Positions 16,600 to 25,113 of a DNA stretch of 34,123 nucleotides are shown here, piece by piece. Position 1 is the stretch's first letter. The number at the start of each line of letters is the position of its first letter. This DNA is from an uncultured Bacteroidales bacterium (GTDB lineage: Bacteria; Bacteroidota; Bacteroidia; Bacteroidales; Muribaculaceae), in contig CANOUR010000018.1 in the NCBI GenBank assembly GCA_947570265.1, positions 1 through 34,123 on the forward strand, read 5' to 3'. The notes beneath the pieces are model-generated. The model did not search any database. It saw only the letters and a list, made by a program, of their open reading frames with translations, and was not told where the DNA came from. The position numbers were made by a program, and so were the translations under genes.

Positions 16600-17850
16600 A
16601 TGACAATCGACAAATTTGACTTCGCAGGCAAACGTGCCATAGTACGCGTAGACTTCAACGTTCCATTGGATGAGAACGGCAAAATCACTGACGACACACG
16701 CATACGCGGCGCCCTCCCTACCCTAAAAAAAATCCTGGCTGATGGCGGTAGCCTTATCCTCATGAGCCACATGGGCAAGCCTAAAGGCAAAGTGAATGCC
16801 AAATATTCCCTTTCTCAGATAAAAGATGCAGTAGCCAAAGCACTTGGCACAGATGTTGAGTTTGCAGATGACTGCATGAAAGCCGATGAAAAGGCTCGTA
16901 ACCTCAAACCGGGTCAGGTTCTTTTGCTTGAAAATCTACGATTCTATCCCGAAGAAGAGGGTAAGCCCACAGGCATCGAGAAGACAGATCCAGCTTACGA
17001 TGCTGCAAAGAAAGAGATGAAAGAGCGCCAGAAAGATTTCGCAAAACATCTCGCAAGCTATGCCGATGTCTATGTCAACGATGCATTCGGTACAGCTCAC
17101 CGCAAGCACGCGTCCACGGCAGTCATTGCCGACTATTTCGATGCCGACCACAAGATGCTCGGCTACCTCATGGAAAAAGAGGTGAATGCTGTAAAAAAGA
17201 TTCTTGACAATATCCAGCGCCCGTTTACAGCCATCATGGGAGGATCGAAAGTGTCAACTAAAATTGGCATAATCGAAAATCTGATGGACAAGGTGGACAA
17301 CCTCATTCTTTGCGGAGGCATGACATACACTTTCGCAAAGGCCATGGGTGGAAAAATCGGAAATTCGATAGTCGAGGACGACAAACTCGATCTCGCACTC
17401 GATATTATGAAGAAAGCCAAAGAGAAAGGCGTAAATCTCGTACTTGGCAGTGACTGCATCGCTGCCGATAGCTTCAGCAACGATGCCAAGACCATGGTAT
17501 GTTCGGTCATGGATATTCCCGAAGGCTGGGAAGGTCTTGATGCCGGCCCCGAAAGCTGCAAGGCATTTGCCGATGTGATCACCGACGCCAAGACTATCTT
17601 ATGGAACGGTCCGGCCGGAGTTTTTGAGTTTGACAACTTCACCACCGGATCTCGTGCAATCGCCGACGCAATAGTCGAGGCGACAGCCAAAGGCGCATTC
17701 TCGCTCATCGGTGGTGGCGATTCCGTAGCTTGTATCAACAAGTTCGGCCAGGCCGATAAGGTAAGCTATGTGTCAACCGGAGGCGGTGCACTCCTCGAGG
17801 CCATCGAGGGCAAAGTTCTGCCCGGCATAGCCGCAATCGAAGGCAAATAA
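16600..17850 (+). CDS. pgk: Phosphoglycerate kinase
   Basis: Pgk makes ATP from 1,3-bisphosphoglycerate in glycolysis. The 416-residue product has the RVDFNVP segment at the N-terminus, [24 protein letters not shown], the mid-protein [11 protein letters not shown] and the nucleotide-binding GPAGVFE and GGGDSVA motifs in the C-terminal lobe. The length is typical. It is monocistronic, with its own promoter box and a hairpin after the stop. Confidence 0.98.
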   Translation: MTIDKFDFAGKRAIVRVDFNVPLDENGKITDDTRIRGALPTLKKILADGGSLILMSHMGKPKGKVNAKYSLSQIKDAVAKALGTDVEFADDCMKADEKARNLKPGQVLLLENLRFYPEEEGKPTGIEKTDPAYDAAKKEMKERQKDFAKHLASYADVYVNDAFGTAHRKHASTAVIADYFDADHKMLGYLMEKEVNAVKKILDNIQRPFTAIMGGSKVSTKIGIIENLMDKVDNLILCGGMTYTFAKAMGGKIGNSIVEDDKLDLALDIMKKAKEKGVNLVLGSDCIAADSFSNDAKTMVCSVMDIPEGWEGLDAGPESCKAFADVITDAKTILWNGPAGVFEFDNFTTGSRAIADAIVEATAKGAFSLIGGGDSVACINKFGQADKVSYVSTGGGALLEAIEGKVLPGIAAIEGK

Positions 17851-17876
17851 GAGATTCGTATCCTCCACTACACACT

Positions 17877-17925
17877 GCATGCCGCTGCGTCTCGACGCAG
17901 CGGCATGCCTGCATATTGTCTTTTA
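17877..17925 (+). terminator. Terminator of pgk
   Basis: A perfect 15-bp inverted repeat (GCATGCCGCTGCGTC at 17877-17891 and its complement at 17894-17908) has a very tight loop. The T-rich segment TTGTCTTTTAC follows after a few bases. It lies between the convergent genes pgk and the MBL hydrolase. The tail favours the plus strand. Confidence 0.7.
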
Positions 17926-17933
17926 CTAATTTA

Positions 17934-18572
17934 TCAGAGATATGGATTATAGTGCTTCTCCTCTTGAATGGTTGTAGGACGCCCATGCCCCGGAAGAACC
18001 ACAGTATCCTGCGGCAACGACAGCAATCTGTCGGTAATGCTCCTGACGAGCTGTCCATGATCTCCCCGCGGCAGATCCGTACGACCTATACTACCGGCAA
18101 AAAGAGCGTCACCTGTTATCACGAATCCGCCAACGGCATCATATAACGCTATGCTGCCTGGAGAATGCCCTGGCACTTCAATAACCTTAAGACAGCCCTC
18201 TCCAACTATCACATCATCGCCCTGACATAATTCCTTTCCAATAGCCACAGGTGGAAGATCGAGCGGCAAATGAAACATATCTGCCTGAGATTGTCGCGTT
18301 GCACCGAGAAATGCATCTTCAGTATTAGCTTCGAGCACAAGTCCATAACGATCCATCACGTGCTCATCGCCAAACGTGTGATCAAGGTGAAGATGAGTAT
18401 TTATCAGATGCACTGGATGAAGGTTATTTACGGCAATGAAGTCATCGACCACATCTGCTTCCTCTGTGGTGGTCATTGACGGATCGACTATCACACATCT
18501 GTTGGTCGATTCATCCCACACTATATATGTGTTGACGCCGAACAGGCTGAATTCAAACGAATGATATTTCAT
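17934..18572 (-). CDS. MBL-fold metallo-hydrolase, glyoxalase II-like
   Basis: This 212-residue metallo-beta-lactamase-fold protein has the metal-binding HLHLDH motif at 60-65, H136 in PGHSPGS, D155 in TGDALF and H196 in LPGHGRPT. These residues fit the glyoxalase II / persulfide dioxygenase-like group of small MBL hydrolases; the exact substrate cannot be told from sequence. There is no signal peptide, so it is probably cytoplasmic. Its ATG overlaps the rsmG stop by 4 bases. Confidence 0.9.
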   Translation of the reverse strand: MKYHSFEFSLFGVNTYIVWDESTNRCVIVDPSMTTTEEADVVDDFIAVNNLHPVHLINTHLHLDHTFGDEHVMDRYGLVLEANTEDAFLGATRQSQADMFHLPLDLPPVAIGKELCQGDDVIVGEGCLKVIEVPGHSPGSIALYDAVGGFVITGDALFAGSIGRTDLPRGDHGQLVRSITDRLLSLPQDTVVLPGHGRPTTIQEEKHYNPYL

Positions 18573-19189
18573 AACTCTGCGTAGACAAGTTCCTTTTCTT
18601 TAAAATACTCTTCGGTGAAATAATCACTGAGCGGCACTTCCAACACAGGCACCCGTGCCGCCCTGACCTCGTCGGAAATATCGCCTCCCTTAAGGCATAT
18701 CAGACCATTGGGAAAACCATTACGGTCTGTTCGCGATACATTCTTGCGCACCAAAGGCACGAGTGCATCGAGACGCATCACTGCCCGGCTGACCACATAG
18801 TCGAAACGCTCGTGACACTCGCCGATGTCGCCATGCTGGAACGTAACATTCGAAAGACCCAACTCCCGGGCAATCTCTGATGCCACACGCAGCTTCTTGC
18901 CTATACGGTCAATCAGATGAAACCTGCAATTCTGCCAGATGATGGCCAACGGAATTCCTGGAAATCCTCCACCAGTGCCCATATCAAGAAACAAAGTGCC
19001 ATCCACAGGGGTCATGAAACGTGCCACTGAAAGAGAATGCAATATATGATGCTCGACAATATTGTCGATATCCTTGCGCGACACTACATTTATCTTGGCG
19101 TTCCACTCTTTATAGAGTCTGGCGGCAAGAGCGTACTGCCCGATTTGATCTTCGGTAAGCTCGGGAAAATATTTTCGAATAATATCCAT
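18569..19189 (-). CDS. rsmG: 16S rRNA (guanine527-N7)-methyltransferase
   Basis: RsmG (GidB) methylates G527 of 16S rRNA using S-adenosylmethionine. The 206-residue product has the KEWNAKINVVSRKD segment, the HILHSLS motif at about 48-54 and the SAM-binding FLDMGTGGGFPGIPLA at 67-82. The later VSRAVMRLD segment is typical. The ATG at 19189 is required, because the next Met is at residue 59. A -7 box lies only 7 bases upstream, so the mRNA may have almost no leader. It is co-transcribed with the MBL gene. Confidence 0.96.
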   Translation of the reverse strand: MDIIRKYFPELTEDQIGQYALAARLYKEWNAKINVVSRKDIDNIVEHHILHSLSVARFMTPVDGTLFLDMGTGGGFPGIPLAIIWQNCRFHLIDRIGKKLRVASEIARELGLSNVTFQHGDIGECHERFDYVVSRAVMRLDALVPLVRKNVSRTDRNGFPNGLICLKGGDISDEVRAARVPVLEVPLSDYFTEEYFKEKELVYAEL

Positions 19190-19196
19190 ACTGCCG

Positions 19197-19204
19197 CAAA
19201 ATTA
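19197..19204 (-). promoter_or_regulatory. Candidate -7 box very close to rsmG
   Basis: TAATTTTG on the minus strand matches TAnnTTTG. Only 7 bases separate it from the rsmG ATG, so transcription would start within a few bases of the start codon. No TTTG is found at -33. Confidence 0.4.
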
Positions 19205-19254
19205 ACAAATCTCAACGGTATCCGGCACGGTCGGGCAAATTTTGTGCATACAGC

Positions 19255-19285
19255 TTTCAAAGACGGATTATTTTTCCGACCTTTG
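19255..19285 (+). promoter_or_regulatory. Candidate promoter of the lpx operon
   Basis: TTTC (19255-19258) and GACCTTTG (19278-19285) are separated by 19 bases, and the box ends 19 bases before the lpxD ATG. Each element departs from the consensus TTTG / TAnnTTTG at one base. It is divergent from the rsmG box. Confidence 0.35.
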
Positions 19286-19304
19286 CAAAATAATCTTGAA
19301 TTAA

Positions 19305-20324
19305 ATGGAATTTACAGCCAGTCAGATTGCCACACTCGCAGGAGGCACCGTCGAAGGCGACGCAAATGTAAAGATAAACACATTCGCCAAGATTGAGGAG
19401 GGACACCCCGGTGCCATCTCTTTTCTGGCGAATCCCAAATATTCAGAATATATATACACGACAGGTTCATCAGCCGTACTTGTGCGACGCGACTTCAAGC
19501 CTGAAAAACCTGTCAGTGCCACACTGATCCGTGTAGACGATCCATATGCCACATTGGCACATCTGCTCGCTCAGGTGAGCCGCATGATGAACCAACCACG
19601 CCGTGGTGTTGAGCCACAGGCCTATGTGTCAGACGGTGTCGATCTGCCGGAAGGAGTGTATGTCGGTGCATTCGCTTACATCAGTCCCGGTGCCCGTATA
19701 GGCAAAGGTGTACAGATCTATCCGCGCGTATACATCGGTGACAATGTCGTCATTGGCGATGACACGGTGCTATATCCCGGAGTCACCGTATACAACGGCT
19801 GTCACATAGGCAAGCGTTGCATTGTTCATGCCGGTGCGGTGATCGGAGCCGACGGATTTGGATTCGCTCCCGTAGGCGAACGTTATGACAAACTGCCGCA
19901 GATAGGCATTGTCGAAATTGGCGACGACGTGGAGATCGGCGCAAACACCACCATAGACCGAGCCACAATGGGCGCGACCCGCATCGGTAACGGTGTGAAG
20001 CTCGACAATCTCATACAGATAGCTCACAACTGCTCCGTCGGTGCAAACACCGTCATGGCTTCGCAGTCGGGTGTGGCAGGATCGACCAAAATAGGTGAGC
20101 ACTGCATGATCGGCGGACAAGTTGGTTTTGTAGGACATATCAGCGTAGGACGTGATGTGCAGATCGGAGCACAAAGCGGCATATCGCACAATATCCCCGA
20201 CGGAATGCGTGTGATGGGCACCCCGGCAAGTGACTTCGGCAGCTACGCACGACGCCAAGCCGTCATCAAGCGGTTGCCGGATCTGGCACGCCAGATCGAT
20301 GCACTGCTAAAAGACAAACAATAA
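19305..20324 (+). CDS. lpxD: UDP-3-O-(3-hydroxyacyl)glucosamine N-acyltransferase
   Basis: LpxD adds the N-linked hydroxyacyl chain to UDP-acyl-glucosamine, the third step of lipid A synthesis. The 339-residue product has an N-terminal uridine-binding domain (about residues 1-100, with ISFLANPKY). A long left-handed beta helix of hexapeptide repeats follows (about 105-300). The catalytic His is in [10 protein letters not shown] short C-terminal helix ([16 protein letters not shown]) ends the protein. It is the first gene of lpxD-lpxC/fabZ-lpxA, with 24 bases to the next gene. Confidence 0.97.
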   Translation: MEFTASQIATLAGGTVEGDANVKINTFAKIEEGHPGAISFLANPKYSEYIYTTGSSAVLVRRDFKPEKPVSATLIRVDDPYATLAHLLAQVSRMMNQPRRGVEPQAYVSDGVDLPEGVYVGAFAYISPGARIGKGVQIYPRVYIGDNVVIGDDTVLYPGVTVYNGCHIGKRCIVHAGAVIGADGFGFAPVGERYDKLPQIGIVEIGDDVEIGANTTIDRATMGATRIGNGVKLDNLIQIAHNCSVGANTVMASQSGVAGSTKIGEHCMIGGQVGFVGHISVGRDVQIGAQSGISHNIPDGMRVMGTPASDFGSYARRQAVIKRLPDLARQIDALLKDKQ

Positions 20325-20348
20325 AGCAATCAAACTCACATCGGAAAT

Positions 20349-21731
20349 ATGAAACAGATCACCCTAAGCAAGGAATTCACAGTCAAAGGCAAAGGACTGC
20401 ATACCGGTCTGGAGATCGAGGCTGTGTTCACCCCTGCGCCCGAAGGCCACGGATATAAGTTCCAACGCACTGATCTCGATGGAGAGCCGACAGTCGATGC
20501 TCTTGCCGAGAATGTAGTGTCAACCGAGCGCGGCACAGTCATAGCCCGCGGCGACGTGCGTATCAGCACAATTGAGCATGCTATGGCCGCCCTCTACGCC
20601 ATGGGCATCGACAACTGCCTCATACGCGTCAACGCACCCGAAATGCCAATCCTTGACGGCAGTTCGGCCGTTTATGTCGAGAAAATAAAGGAAGTCGGGC
20701 TGACCGAGCAGAAAGCAGACAAGGACTACTATGTGATCAAGCAGAAAATCGAAGTGCGCGACGACACCACCGGGTCATCGATCACGGTGCTTCCCGACGA
20801 CAGCCTGTCTGTTGATGTGATGGTGGCGTTCAAGTCACCCGTACTCTCCAATCAGTATGCGACACTTGAGGAACTCGACCGCTTTGACAGCGAGATTGCC
20901 AGCAGCCGCACATTCGTTTTCGTGCGCGAGATCGAACCTCTTGTTGCAAACAATCTCATCAAGGGTGGTGATCTCGACAATGCCATCGTCATCTACGATG
21001 CTCCAATGGACAAAGCCCAACTCGACCGCATTGCCGATCTGATGCATGTGCCGCACAAAGATGTGAACGCACTCGGATACATCAACGAGCGTCCGCTCGT
21101 AGCCGAGAACGAACCTGCACGGCACAAACTTCTCGACCTGCTCGGTGACCTCGCTCTCATTGGCCGGCCTCTCCGTGGCAAAGTGATCGCCAACCGCCCG
21201 GGACATAAGATCAACACCACTTTCTCAAAGAAGATACGCAAGGAGATCAAGCGTCAGGATCTGCAAGCGCCCGCCTATGATCCGAATCAGACGCCGATAA
21301 TGGATAACAACCGTATCCGCGAACTTCTCCCCCACCGCTATCCCATGCTGCTCGTCGACAAAATCATCGACAAGGGCGATCAGTATATAGTCGGAGTGAA
21401 AAACGTGACCACAAACGAGCCATTCTTCACCGGACACTTCCCTCAGGAACCGGTGATGCCCGGTGTGCTCATGGTCGAGGCTATGGCTCAGACAGGAGGT
21501 CTGCTCGTGCTCGGCTCTGTAGACGATCCGGAACGCTACTCGACATATTTCATGAAAATCGACAACGTGAAATTCCGTCAAAAAGTAGTGCCGGGCGATA
21601 CGCTCATATTCCATGTATCGTTCATGACCGAACTGCGCCGCGGTTGCGCCATGATGAAAGGTTACGCTTTCGTCGGTGAGAAAATTGTATGTGAATGCGA
21701 ATTTATGGCTCAGGTAGTGAAAAACAAGTGA
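20349..21731 (+). CDS. lpxC-fabZ: Bifunctional LpxC deacetylase / FabZ dehydratase
   Basis: One polypeptide of 460 residues joins the UDP-3-O-acyl-GlcNAc deacetylase of lipid A synthesis (about 1-305) and the beta-hydroxyacyl-ACP dehydratase of fatty acid synthesis (about 318-460). LpxC zinc ligands are H77 (TIEHAMA), H260 and D264 (RHKLLDLLGD), with the catalytic His in GHKINTTFS. FabZ has LLPHRYPMLLVDKI, and its catalytic pair is H364 (TGHFPQEPVMPG) and E378 (MVEAMAQ). The fusion is an established trait of Bacteroidetes. It couples use of hydroxyacyl-ACP by the lipid A and fatty acid pathways. lpxA follows after 5 bases. Confidence 0.98.
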   Translation: MKQITLSKEFTVKGKGLHTGLEIEAVFTPAPEGHGYKFQRTDLDGEPTVDALAENVVSTERGTVIARGDVRISTIEHAMAALYAMGIDNCLIRVNAPEMPILDGSSAVYVEKIKEVGLTEQKADKDYYVIKQKIEVRDDTTGSSITVLPDDSLSVDVMVAFKSPVLSNQYATLEELDRFDSEIASSRTFVFVREIEPLVANNLIKGGDLDNAIVIYDAPMDKAQLDRIADLMHVPHKDVNALGYINERPLVAENEPARHKLLDLLGDLALIGRPLRGKVIANRPGHKINTTFSKKIRKEIKRQDLQAPAYDPNQTPIMDNNRIRELLPHRYPMLLVDKIIDKGDQYIVGVKNVTTNEPFFTGHFPQEPVMPGVLMVEAMAQTGGLLVLGSVDDPERYSTYFMKIDNVKFRQKVVPGDTLIFHVSFMTELRRGCAMMKGYAFVGEKIVCECEFMAQVVKNK

Positions 21732-21736
21732 CCGAC

Positions 21737-22513
21737 ATGATTCACAATTTAGTATCAATCCATCCCGATGCCAAAATCGGCGCCGATGTAGAGATCGGCC
21801 CGTTTACAACGATCGCAGGCAATGTCGAGATCGGCGACGGCACACGCATAGAGAGCAACGTCACAATAATGGACGGCGCACGCATTGGCCGTAACTGCCA
21901 TATTTTCCCTGGCGCTGTAATCTCAGGTATTCCACAGGATCTGAAATTCCGCGGAGAAGAATCGCTCGCAATCATAGGCGACAACACCACACTGCGCGAA
22001 TGTGTTACCGTAAACCGCGGCACAGCCTCAAAAGGCAAGACCGTGGTTGGCAACAACTGCCTGATCATGGCATATAGCCACATCGCACACGATTGTGTCG
22101 TAGGCAACAATGTGATCATCTCCAATGCCACACAACTCGCCGGCGAAGTGATCGTGGATGATTGTGCAGTGATTGGTGGTGGCACTCTCGTACATCAATT
22201 CTGCCATCTTGGAGCATATATCATGGTACAGGGCGGAGCTCTCATTAACAAGGATATCCCGCCTTACATCAAAGCTGCACGCGAGCCTATATCATTTGCC
22301 GGGCTCAACATAATCGGATTGCGCCGCCGAGGCTTCAATGCCGATCAAATGCATGAGATACAGAATATATATCATATATTGTTTCAAAGCGGCCTCAACT
22401 ATTCCGATGCCATTTCCATAATCGAAGAGACGATACCCGACAGCGATATCCGCCGCCAGATATGCGACTTTGTCCGCAACAGCGAGAGAGGCGTGCTGAA
22501 AGGCTACGCATGA
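21737..22513 (+). CDS. lpxA: UDP-N-acetylglucosamine acyltransferase
   Basis: LpxA adds the first hydroxyacyl chain to UDP-GlcNAc, starting lipid A synthesis. The 258-residue product is a left-handed beta helix of hexapeptide repeats (about 5-190) with the catalytic His region MAYSHIAHDC. A helical C-terminal part follows (RRRGFNADQMHEIQNIY). The ATG at 21737 was chosen because family sequence begins with MIHNLVSIHPDAKIG; an upstream frame extension to 21695 lies inside lpxC-fabZ. It is the last gene of the lpx group and is closed by a terminator. Confidence 0.97.
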   Translation: MIHNLVSIHPDAKIGADVEIGPFTTIAGNVEIGDGTRIESNVTIMDGARIGRNCHIFPGAVISGIPQDLKFRGEESLAIIGDNTTLRECVTVNRGTASKGKTVVGNNCLIMAYSHIAHDCVVGNNVIISNATQLAGEVIVDDCAVIGGGTLVHQFCHLGAYIMVQGGALINKDIPPYIKAAREPISFAGLNIIGLRRRGFNADQMHEIQNIYHILFQSGLNYSDAISIIEETIPDSDIRRQICDFVRNSERGVLKGYA

Positions 22514-22535
22514 AAACGAAATCGACCTAACATAA

Positions 22536-22575
22536 ACGCATCCCGCTTCACTACCGAGGCGGGATGCGTGTTTTA
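22536..22575 (+). terminator. Terminator of the lpx operon
   Basis: An 11-bp perfect inverted repeat (ACGCATCCCGC at 22536-22546 and GCGGGATGCGT at 22559-22569) is followed by GTTTTA. It lies 22 bases after the lpxA stop and faces the convergent DUF3127 gene. Confidence 0.82.
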
Positions 22576-22596
22576 TTCGCTTATAGTCTTATGTGA

Positions 22597-22983
22597 TCAG
22601 AACGGGAGATCGGTGTCTGCACCAGACGAAGAAATATCAGCCGGTGCGCTGTAACCTCCAGGCATGGCCGCAGAAGGAGCGAACGGATCGGCAGCCGGCG
22701 CTACAGGAGCGCTCTCACCGGCTTTCTCAGCTTTCCATGCACGCACATCGGTGTACCAACGGCCATTGAACTCGCGGCTTTCGAGGTCAAACGACACTGT
22801 CATGACATCGCCCACCTGCATTGGATATTGGTCAATGCGATCGCCGAAGAAATTAAAACACACCTTTTTGGGATATGTTTCCTGAGTTTCAAGGACATAT
22901 TCACGTTTGCGCCAGGCATTGCCCGCACGGGATGTGCCACCCACTTCGGGAAGCGCCTGGATGATTTTTCCGGTAATTTCCAT
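22597..22983 (-). CDS. DUF3127 protein with SSB-like acidic tail
   Basis: This is a 128-residue protein of a family restricted mainly to Bacteroidetes. The N-terminal ~90 residues (MEITGKIIQALPEVGGTSRA, KREYVLETQETYPKKV, VGDVMTVSFDLESREFNGRWYTD) have the strand pattern of an OB fold. A Pro/Ala/Ser/Gly-rich linker of about 30 residues follows. The protein ends in GADTDLPF, like the acidic DxDxPF tip of single-stranded DNA-binding protein (SSB) that docks repair and replication enzymes. A nucleic-acid-binding role is an inference from fold and tail. It is monocistronic with a good promoter. Confidence 0.85.
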   Translation of the reverse strand: MEITGKIIQALPEVGGTSRAGNAWRKREYVLETQETYPKKVCFNFFGDRIDQYPMQVGDVMTVSFDLESREFNGRWYTDVRAWKAEKAGESAPVAPAADPFAPSAAMPGGYSAPADISSSGADTDLPF

Positions 22984-23027
22984 TATATATGTTGGTCAAA
23001 AAAATGTTTATACAATATTAACGGAGT

Positions 23028-23060
23028 CAAAGTTACAAAAATATCCGCTATTTCAGCAAA
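23028..23060 (-). promoter_or_regulatory. Promoter of the DUF3127 gene
   Basis: On the minus strand TTTG (23057-23060) and TAACTTTG (23028-23035) are separated by 21 bases, matching the Bacteroidetes consensus. The box ends 44 bases before the ATG. The -33 end overlaps the 3' end of the upstream gene. Confidence 0.65.
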
Positions 23061-24379
23061 AATTTTCGGGAAATGGCCTGTTCATTTTCGCCCCGCATTA
23101 CAACGATATATACTCCGGGGGCGAGATCTGAACAATTTATGGATGCCGACATGCGGTTGATGCGTCGTGATTTCATGATCAATCCCTGAAGGTCGTATAT
23201 TTCGACTGTGCCGAGCATCTGTCTCGATTTGAGCTTAAGATGAGAATTCACACATACGATTTCTATGTGTCCGCTATCGTCCGCCATCATATCATCACTG
23301 GCATCAGACGCTATCCGTGCAGCGACCGGTTCACTACATCCACTATTGACATCCCATGCCGTGACATGAAACCTTAGCGACGGATTATCTGAAGGGTACG
23401 TGAACACATATGCTGTTGTTTTGGGCATTATCTCTTGCTTGAAGCTGTCACCGATACTTACACTGTAATAACTTACAGGAGCTTCCTCGTCTATATATTC
23501 CGGGGCTTTCCATGTGATCCGGTAAGTTGCGCCGTCATATTCCTGAACGACATCGACAGGGACATCAGGTACTGTGGGACGCATCTCATTCACAGGCAGA
23601 TGTGCATAAGAAGTGAAAATGTCGCCGGAGATTTCGCTACAAAGTTTCATGTCGGGCGATGACCAAGCGATTCCCCACGGTGACTGTTGGAAACGTGCGT
23701 CGACCGTCTGTCCCGGCTTATAAGTCACCACAACTCCATCAATGTCGCCCCATTGCTCCGAAAGCTGACGCGGCGGCATATGGGTCACATCTGTCAGATA
23801 TACAGCATCGACAATTCCACGGTCAAGAAGCATGGAGGCTTCACGAGCCACAGCACCACTGCGTCCGGGTTCGTAAGCCACTGCGGTTGCGAGGTGCGGA
23901 AACTCATTTGTCAGATCGAGTGTAAGACGATCGATCACATGATATCTGTCATCAAAATCCATATCAACCAACCGGGAGATATCGATCACAATACCATCGA
24001 AGCCATACATCAACTGCATTTCACGATACAGCATTGACAGCGAATCGGCATCAGCTGATCCGTCAGGCCGGACAACCGCATATGCGGCAAGACGCCTGTC
24101 CCGCGCTTCCCCGATCATAGCCATGGGCACATCACTATCGGCTAAAGATGCAGTGACAGTATAATCTTCATAAACCGACGGCCACCATACTCCTGATGAT
24201 GACTGCATGCGTATGAGCACCGTATTGAATCCAGCATCAGCAACTCGACGCACATCATTTACCGATCCGCACTCATCGACCGACGGGACAAGCCATGCTG
24301 CCCTAATCTCACGCAGCGGTGATGCCCCGGCAACGGCATACGACATAAAAGCCATCAATAATGCAAAAACACTTCTCAT
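23048..24379 (-). CDS. Secreted GHL10-like protein with FN3 and sorting-type C-terminus
   Basis: From the ATG at 24379 (MRSVFALLM) the product has 443 residues. A signal peptide spans about 1-19, with AVAGAS at the cleavage region. Residues 22-265 resemble the glycosyl hydrolase-like 10 (GHL10/DUF4015) barrel: REIRAAWLVPS, AGFNTVLIRMQ, and DGIVIDISR at 128-136, which fits the family pattern DGIxxDxxR. The domain is shorter and more divergent than usual, so activity is uncertain. A fibronectin type III domain follows at about 271-358 (YRITWKAPEY, FHVTAWD). The end (about 370-443, VEIYDLQGL, LAPGVYIVVMRG, SRKFLLK) resembles type IX secretion C-terminal sorting domains. The substrate is unknown. 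The open frame begins three codons upstream at a TTG. Confidence 0.75.
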   Translation of the reverse strand: MRSVFALLMAFMSYAVAGASPLREIRAAWLVPSVDECGSVNDVRRVADAGFNTVLIRMQSSSGVWWPSVYEDYTVTASLADSDVPMAMIGEARDRRLAAYAVVRPDGSADADSLSMLYREMQLMYGFDGIVIDISRLVDMDFDDRYHVIDRLTLDLTNEFPHLATAVAYEPGRSGAVAREASMLLDRGIVDAVYLTDVTHMPPRQLSEQWGDIDGVVVTYKPGQTVDARFQQSPWGIAWSSPDMKLCSEISGDIFTSYAHLPVNEMRPTVPDVPVDVVQEYDGATYRITWKAPEYIDEEAPVSYYSVSIGDSFKQEIMPKTTAYVFTYPSDNPSLRFHVTAWDVNSGCSEPVAARIASDASDDMMADDSGHIEIVCVNSHLKLKSRQMLGTVEIYDLQGLIMKSRRINRMSASINCSDLAPGVYIVVMRGENEQAISRKFLLK

Positions 24380-24385
24380 CAAATA

Positions 24386-24393
24386 CAAAATTA
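24386..24393 (-). promoter_or_regulatory. Candidate -7 box very close to the GHL10-like gene
   Basis: TAATTTTG on the minus strand matches TAnnTTTG with only 6 bases before the ATG at 24379, implying a nearly leaderless mRNA. No TTTG is found at -33. Confidence 0.35.
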
Positions 24394-24452
24394 CGAAAAA
24401 TCGAGCGCACTATCCGTTTTTTTTGTAATTTTATATTCGGAATCAGAAAATT

Positions 24453-24474
24453 TCACATTAATATGAATATGTGA
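24453..24474. promoter_or_regulatory. Inverted repeat upstream of the DJ-1 family gene
   Basis: TCACAT (24453-24458) and ATGTGA (24469-24474) form 6-bp arms around a 10-base A/T-rich spacer, 22 bases before the DJ-1 family ATG. This could be a regulator site. No TAnnTTTG box was found for this gene. Confidence 0.3.
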
Positions 24475-24496
24475 CAGTTAAAAATAAATCTGAATA

Positions 24497-25102
24497 ATGA
24501 GCAACGAGATACTATATATACTTTTACCTGACTATGCGGCTCACGAGGCCGTGTATCTCTCGCAGGCGATCACCTCGGATGATTTTGCACTGAAAAAGAA
24601 TCCGAAATATGTGAACCGCTGTGTGGCACCCACATTAGAACCTGTGACTGCGATAAGCGGATTCCGTACGGTGCCGGATTATTCTTTTGACACCATGCCG
24701 GATGAATACGCAGCGATAGTACTTGTCGGTGGATTCGGCTGGGCAACTCCAATCGCAGACAATGTCGCAACAATCGTACGTAAAGCCATTGATAAGGGCA
24801 AGATTGTCGGTGCGATCTGCAATGCAGCCTCGTTCTTGGCCAAACATGGATTTCTAAATAACATCAAGCACACAGGCAATGGCCTTGAACAGCTCAAGAT
24901 GTGGGGTGGCTCAAACTACACAAATGCCGACGGCTATGTAAATTCACAGGCGGTAACCGACAAAAACATAGTAACTGCCAACGGATCTGCCACACTTGAA
25001 TTTGCCAAAGAGTTGCTTTTACTGCTCAAAAATGACACCCCCGAGCGTATCGAGATGTATTATCGTTTCAACAAACAGGGATTCTGCGAGCTATTTCAAT
25101 AA
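24497..25102 (+). CDS. DJ-1/PfpI family protein
   Basis: This 201-residue protein has the flavodoxin-like fold of the DJ-1/PfpI/class I glutamine amidotransferase-like superfamily. The segment IVLVGGFGWATP (about 74-85) and the nucleophile elbow AICNAASFL, with C108, are the key marks. Members include chaperones, deglycases and proteases; the closest look-alikes are the uncharacterised 'type 1 glutamine amidotransferase family' proteins. The substrate cannot be told from sequence. There is no signal peptide. It starts a likely two-gene unit with the DUF695 protein 11 bases downstream. Confidence 0.87.
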   Translation: MSNEILYILLPDYAAHEAVYLSQAITSDDFALKKNPKYVNRCVAPTLEPVTAISGFRTVPDYSFDTMPDEYAAIVLVGGFGWATPIADNVATIVRKAIDKGKIVGAICNAASFLAKHGFLNNIKHTGNGLEQLKMWGGSNYTNADGYVNSQAVTDKNIVTANGSATLEFAKELLLLLKNDTPERIEMYYRFNKQGFCELFQ

Positions 25103-25113
25103 TAATTTGAGTC

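Noticed and set aside
16485-16802. N-terminal extension of guaD to 16802
   Set aside because: The extra 106 residues run antisense into pgk and across the pgk promoter; the GuaD family start fits the ATG at 16484.
21225-21758. 177-codon minus-strand open frame opposite fabZ and the lpxA start
   Set aside because: Shadow of the lpxC-fabZ gene, with no motif or start context.
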